A stretch of DNA of 10,430 nucleotides from Patescibacteria group bacterium. GTDB taxonomy: Bacteria; Patescibacteriota; Patescibacteriia; Patescibacteriales; GWC2-42-12. The number at the start of each line of letters is the position of its first letter. Within the stretch, counting starts at the first letter, position 1. A program made the translations under genes and the position numbers. Below, in pieces: positions 8,014-10,430 of this stretch. The notes beneath the pieces are model-generated. The model saw only the letters and a list, made by a program, of their open reading frames with translations, was not told the origin of the DNA and ran no database searches. The stretch lies in the NCBI GenBank assembly GCA_018813805.1, contig JAHJAP010000037.1, positions 1 to 10,430 of the forward strand, in the 5' to 3' direction.

Positions 8014-8892
8014 TTACCAATCGCCACTAGATCCGCCGCCACCTGAACTACCACCGCCAAATCCGCCAAATCCGCCGCCACTTCGTCCACCACCGCCAAA
8101 CCACCAAGGATAAATTCCAGTAAGTTTACTTTTTTGATAATTTTTAGAAACAATATAATCAAATAATAAGCCAAAGGGTATTAAAACAGCGACAGATATT
8201 ATTCCAAAATATAAAAAACCTTTAAATAAACCGATAATTAAACCAATTATTCCGCCAATTATTCCGCCAGTATGCCACGATTTACTTTTTCCCAAGATAC
8301 TGGCTAGCCACATAAAACCAAAAATAATTATATAAAAAATAGGCTCAAGATTGTTAAATAATTTTTTATTATTATTTTGCGTTGATGATTGGCTGTCAGG
8401 AATGTATTCGCCGCGAGTTGCTCCTATAATTTTATCAACAGCATCATTAATTCCATCATAGTAGTTATTAAGTTTAAAAGCAGGTTTCATTATTTGATTA
8501 ATAATCCAAAAACTTTGAGCATCAGTTAAAGATCCTTCTAAGCCATAACCAACTTCAATTCGCATTTTTTTATTATTAATTGCTACTAAAATTAAAATGC
8601 CATTGTCTTTATTTTTTTTTCCAATTTTCCAGTCTTCAAATAGCTTGGTTGCAAAATTTTCAATTGTATCGTCATTCAGGTCTTTAATAATGGCAATAGC
8701 AATTTCATTACTACTGGTTGCGGTAAATTCAGTTAATTTAATTTCTAAATTTTGTTGTTGATCTTTTGTTAAAATATTAGCAAAATCATTAACAAAACCC
8801 GTTGGTTTGCCAGGATTGTCATAAGCCAAGGCTGGAAGCGCGATAAACAAAAATAATAAAATACAAATTATTTGCTTACTTGATTTAATCAT
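8014..8892 (-). CDS. TPM-domain (YgcG-type) exported membrane protein
   Basis: A 292-residue protein with a signal peptide (hydrophobic 8-20, likely cleavage after ALA at 21-23), a TPM domain (about 31-160; GFVNDFANILT, NGILILVA, MRIEVGYGLEG), a polar linker, about three membrane segments (183-200, 208-224, 226-243) and a Gly/Ser-rich tail ending GDW. The TPM domain should face outside and the tail inside or at the membrane. TPM proteins are linked to envelope maintenance and, in plants, to photosystem II repair; a phosphatase activity has been reported for the plant domain. The Gly-rich tail is normal for the family. lemA lies immediately upstream, a common pairing. A hairpin and T-run between them suggest partly separate expression. 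ATG 8892 has no Shine-Dalgarno. Confidence 0.93.
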   Translation of the reverse strand: MIKSSKQIICILLFLFIALPALAYDNPGKPTGFVNDFANILTKDQQQNLEIKLTEFTATSSNEIAIAIIKDLNDDTIENFATKLFEDWKIGKKNKDNGILILVAINNKKMRIEVGYGLEGSLTDAQSFWIINQIMKPAFKLNNYYDGINDAVDKIIGATRGEYIPDSQSSTQNNNKKLFNNLEPIFYIIIFGFMWLASILGKSKSWHTGGIIGGIIGLIIGLFKGFLYFGIISVAVLIPFGLLFDYIVSKNYQKSKLTGIYPWWFGGGGRSGGGFGGFGGGSSGGGGSSGDW

Positions 8893-8913
8893 AATGGATT
8901 TGCGAAAGCAATA

Positions 8914-8926
8914 GGGCGACAGTCCC
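8914..8926. repeat. 13-bp degenerate remnant of the GGGTCTGTCG element end
   Basis: GGGCGACAGTCCC contains GGCGACAGTCCC, 11 of 12 bases identical to the right end of the 161-bp element. Its outer bases GGG/CCC can pair, and flanking A and T extend this to a 5-bp stem. The flanks are CAATA and TAATA, one base short of a 5-bp duplication. It could be a solo end or deletion scar of the same family, but 13 bases are little evidence. It lies 21 nt upstream of the TPM start codon. Confidence 0.4.
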
Positions 8927-8932
8927 TAATAA

Positions 8933-8978
8933 TAAAAAAAGCAAAATGAATAACAAAAAAGAGAAGTTATTTGCTTTT
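8933..8978 (-). terminator. Probable intrinsic terminator after lemA
   Basis: On the minus strand AAAAGCAAATAAC (8978-8966) pairs with GTTATTCATTTTGCTTTT (8954-8937), leaving a 5-base bulge and an 11-base U-rich loop. A run of seven T follows the GC. It begins five bases past the lemA stop. The stem is poor in GC, so termination may be partial and allow read-through into the TPM gene. Confidence 0.5.
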
Positions 8979-8982
8979 ATGT

Positions 8983-9537
8983 TTAAAATTTTACAGCTGG
9001 CGCATTTTCCGAGCCTGCTACAGATTGAATATATTGTTTTTCGTTAAAGTTGAATAAAGAAGCAAATAAATTAGCAGGCAAACGCTTGATCATTGCATTA
9101 AAATCTCTGGCTACATCATTAAATCTTTTACGTTCAACACTAATGCGATTTTCAGTGCCTTCTATTTGCGCCATTAAGGTTTGTACAGTTTCAACTGATT
9201 TTAATTGGGGATAATTTTCCATTACCACTAATAATCTAGAAAAAGCGCTTTCCATATTGCCAGCTGCTTCAACTTTGTCATTAGTTGTTTTGGCGCCTGC
9301 ATAACGCGTTCTGGCTTCAGCTAAATTTCCAAACACCTTTTGTTCTTGCTGCATCGCGCCTTTGACTGATTCAACTAAATTTGGAATTAAATCAAAACGT
9401 CTTTGAAATTGGGTTTCAATTTGCGCCCATTGACTGTCAACCGCTTCATTAGCAGTAACCATTTTGTTGTAAAGGCTCCATGCATATAAAGCAATAATAA
9501 CAATTACGGCCAAAATAATAAGTAGTGTTTTTTTCAT
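8983..9537 (-). CDS. lemA: LemA-family membrane protein
   Basis: A 184-residue LemA protein: one N-terminal membrane segment (5-20) followed by a long helical-bundle domain. Family signatures are QRRFDLIPNLVE (45-56), ENYPQLKS (107-114), IEGTENRI (125-132), RKRFNDVARDFN (136-147) and the end motif LPANLFASLFNF (153-164). The short N-terminus probably faces outside and the bundle is membrane-anchored. The biological role is not defined; the gene is often next to TPM proteins, as here, which suggests a shared envelope function. Start ATG 9537 gives the canonical MKKTLL followed by the membrane helix. There is no Shine-Dalgarno. A 20-bp-stem hairpin element ends 10 nt upstream of the start, inside the predicted leader. 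Confidence 0.96.
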   Translation of the reverse strand: MKKTLLIILAVIVIIALYAWSLYNKMVTANEAVDSQWAQIETQFQRRFDLIPNLVESVKGAMQQEQKVFGNLAEARTRYAGAKTTNDKVEAAGNMESAFSRLLVVMENYPQLKSVETVQTLMAQIEGTENRISVERKRFNDVARDFNAMIKRLPANLFASLFNFNEKQYIQSVAGSENAPAVKF

Positions 9538-9547
9538 AGTTTTTAAT

Positions 9548-9591
9548 GGGTCTGTCGTCGAATACCGAATACGGTATTCGACGACAAACCC
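9548..9591. mobile_element. 44-bp hairpin element related to the 161-bp element
   Basis: This is a palindrome with 20-base arms, one mismatch and the loop AATA. It begins GGGTCTGTCGTCG and ends CGACGACAAACCC. The core ATACCGAATACGGTATT is identical to 17 bases near the right end of the 161-bp element, and the terminal 28 bases match it at 25 positions. The exact pentamer TTAAT flanks it (9543-9547, 9592-9596). It has no coding capacity. No T-run follows on either strand, so it does not look like a terminator. It lies in the predicted lemA leader, 10 nt before the start codon. Confidence 0.8.
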
Positions 9592-9633
9592 TTAATTAAT
9601 TAAGATTAATAAAATAATAATTCTTTGCTATTT

Positions 9634-9662
9634 ATTTTAACCTAAATTAAATAAAACGTCAA
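9634..9662 (-). promoter_or_regulatory. Predicted lemA promoter
   Basis: On the minus strand TTGACG (9657-9662) and TAAAAT (9634-9639) are separated by exactly 17 bp; each is one base from the sigma-70-type consensus. Transcription would begin near 9627. This gives lemA a leader of about 90 nt, nearly half of it the 44-bp hairpin element. The position in the divergent gap and the ideal spacing support it. Confidence 0.6.
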
Positions 9663-9723
9663 AAATAAAATATTAAATATTGAGATGATTTTAAATTTCA
9701 TTTTAAAACTAGCTTTTTCTGTT

Positions 9724-9749
9724 CTGACAAGCCTTAAATGTGATACAAT
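9724..9749 (+). promoter_or_regulatory. Extended -10 promoter for the O-antigen-ligase-like gene
   Basis: TGATACAAT (9741-9749) is an extended -10 element with TACAAT one base from consensus. A CTGACA (9724-9729) lies upstream at a short 14-bp spacing, which an extended -10 can tolerate or ignore. Only seven bases separate the -10 from the ATG at 9757, so transcription would start at or next to the start codon, suggesting a leaderless mRNA. Confidence 0.5.
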
Positions 9750-9756
9750 AATAAGT

Positions 9757-10430
9757 ATGTTTAATAAAATTAATAAAATTATAGAATATTTGCTTTATCT
9801 CTTAGTTTTTCTTTTGCCTTTGCAAACGCGTTGGATTATTAAATTGGGGAATATGGAATATTCAACTTATAGTTTGTATTGGACAGACATAATATTGGTT
9901 TTTATTTTGCTATTATTTATTATTTTAAAACTTTCAACCTACCCACTACCTACCACCAACTACCAACTACCAGCTTGGCGGCTTATTTTTGGTTTGGTTT
10001 TAATTTCAGCTGTTTCTGTATTTTTTTCATCTGACAAGCTGTTGGCATTATATAAATTTAGTTGGTTAATATTGGGAGTTGGTTTATTTTGGTTAATTAT
10101 TAGCGCTAATTATAATAGATTAAAGTTAATTTATGTTTTTTTAGCAGGAATTTTTTTGCAAGCCGTTTTAGGGATTTGGCAGTTTTTAACACAATCAACT
10201 TTTAGCAATAAGTGGCTTGGCTTGGCTCAGCATAATTCTACTGATTTAGGAACTTCAGTAATTGAAGTAACAAAAATAGGTGAAAGATGGCTAAGGGCTT
10301 ATGGCGGATTAGATCATCCAAATATGCTTGGTGGACTTTTAGTAATAGGAATATTAATATTGATTGTTGAAATTATAAAAATTAACATGAATGATAAATT
10401 TTTGATTTTTGATTTTAAATTTTTAAATAA
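9757..10430 (+). CDS. O-antigen ligase/polymerase-like membrane protein (3' end cut by window)
   Basis: An open frame from ATG 9757 to the window end gives 224 codons without a stop, so the gene is partial at its 3' end. The product is strongly hydrophobic with segments at about 9-21, 43-58, 74-90, 100-116, 123-143 and 192-208. The motif RAYGGLDHPNMLGG (180-193) matches the RxxGxxxHPNxLG pattern before a helix in Wzy_C/O-antigen ligase family proteins. These join or polymerise surface polysaccharide on the outer face of the membrane. The diagnostic periplasmic Wzy_C loop is still missing, so polymerase versus ligase cannot be decided. A C-rich, G-free stretch at 9935-9972 encodes TYPLPTTNYQLP in the loop after the second segment, unlike its surroundings. 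It is divergent from lemA. Confidence 0.8.
   Translation, partial: MFNKINKIIEYLLYLLVFLLPLQTRWIIKLGNMEYSTYSLYWTDIILVFILLLFIILKLSTYPLPTTNYQLPAWRLIFGLVLISAVSVFFSSDKLLALYKFSWLILGVGLFWLIISANYNRLKLIYVFLAGIFLQAVLGIWQFLTQSTFSNKWLGLAQHNSTDLGTSVIEVTKIGERWLRAYGGLDHPNMLGGLLVIGILILIVEIIKINMNDKFLIFDFKFLN
9935..9972 (+). repeat. C-rich, G-free short repeat tract within the ligase-like gene
   Basis: The tract has no G and is built from CTACC/CCAACTA-like units, with CCAACTA tandem at 9956-9962 and 9963-9969. It stands out in composition from the T-rich gene around it. It keeps the reading frame and encodes a Pro/Thr/Tyr/Asn loop between predicted membrane segments two and three. It may be a simple-sequence expansion or a small inserted repeat. 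Confidence 0.6.

Noticed and set aside
7980..8174. Minus-strand 64-codon frame over the TPM tail
   Set aside because: It is an out-of-frame shadow of the Gly/Ser-rich codons of the TPM gene, giving a repetitive Ala/Val/Asp peptide.
9548..9591. Reading the 44-bp palindrome as a bidirectional intrinsic terminator
   Set aside because: Neither strand has a T-run after the stem, and it would sit between the lemA promoter and its start codon. The flanking pentamers fit insertion better.
1..10430. UGA-as-glycine code (Gracilibacteria/SR1 type)
   Set aside because: All genes are full length under the standard code with no in-frame UGA, and tryptophan uses TGG. Absence of UGA stops among eight genes is unsurprising at this base composition.
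1..10430. CRISPR array, tRNA/rRNA genes, toxin-antitoxin or restriction genes
   Set aside because: No regularly spaced repeats, cloverleaf-like GC-rich stretches or recognisable proteins of these kinds were seen on either strand.

Overview
This window is a very AT-rich piece of bacterial chromosome. The gene set points to a Candidate Phyla Radiation (Patescibacteria) genome: a full-length uvrA, an orphan-looking pilB, a NIF3-like metal protein, a translin-family protein, a LemA/TPM pair and an O-antigen-ligase-like membrane protein, with short spacers and no Shine-Dalgarno motifs. I cannot fix the phylum from sequence alone; a Parcubacteria-type lineage is my guess. All eight complete genes end in TAA (six) or TAG (two), and none needs UGA recoding.

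Layout. uvrA runs on the plus strand at the left (36-2852). It converges with a block of seven minus-strand genes, read from right to left: lemA (9537-8983), a TPM-domain secreted/membrane protein (8892-8014), a NIF3-like protein (7983-7039), pilB (7014-5311), a translin-family protein (5285-4716), an aromatic-amino-acid-permease-like transporter (4528-3395) and a YfcE/MJ0936-type phosphodiesterase (3364-2873). At the right edge a plus-strand O-antigen ligase/polymerase-like gene starts at 9757 and is cut by the window end. The 219-bp divergent gap between it and lemA carries a good minus-strand promoter for lemA and an extended -10 promoter for the ligase-like gene.

The genes are mostly housekeeping and envelope functions: excision repair, pilus assembly, a LemA/TPM envelope pair, amino-acid uptake and surface-polysaccharide assembly. 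There is no defence system, CRISPR array, tRNA, rRNA or autonomous transposase.

The unusual content is a small family of hairpin elements. A 161-bp inverted-repeat element (4543-4703) and a 44-bp near-perfect palindrome (9548-9591) both begin GGGTCTGTCG, end in CCC, share a 17-bp hairpin core and are each flanked by an exact 5-bp direct repeat (AAAAT and TTAAT). A third, degenerate 13-bp piece lies at 8914-8926. All three sit 10-21 nt upstream of a minus-strand start codon. They look like non-autonomous MITE-like insertions with a possible role in the 5' leaders. A second pattern is that all nine starts are UAUG with no Shine-Dalgarno motif.
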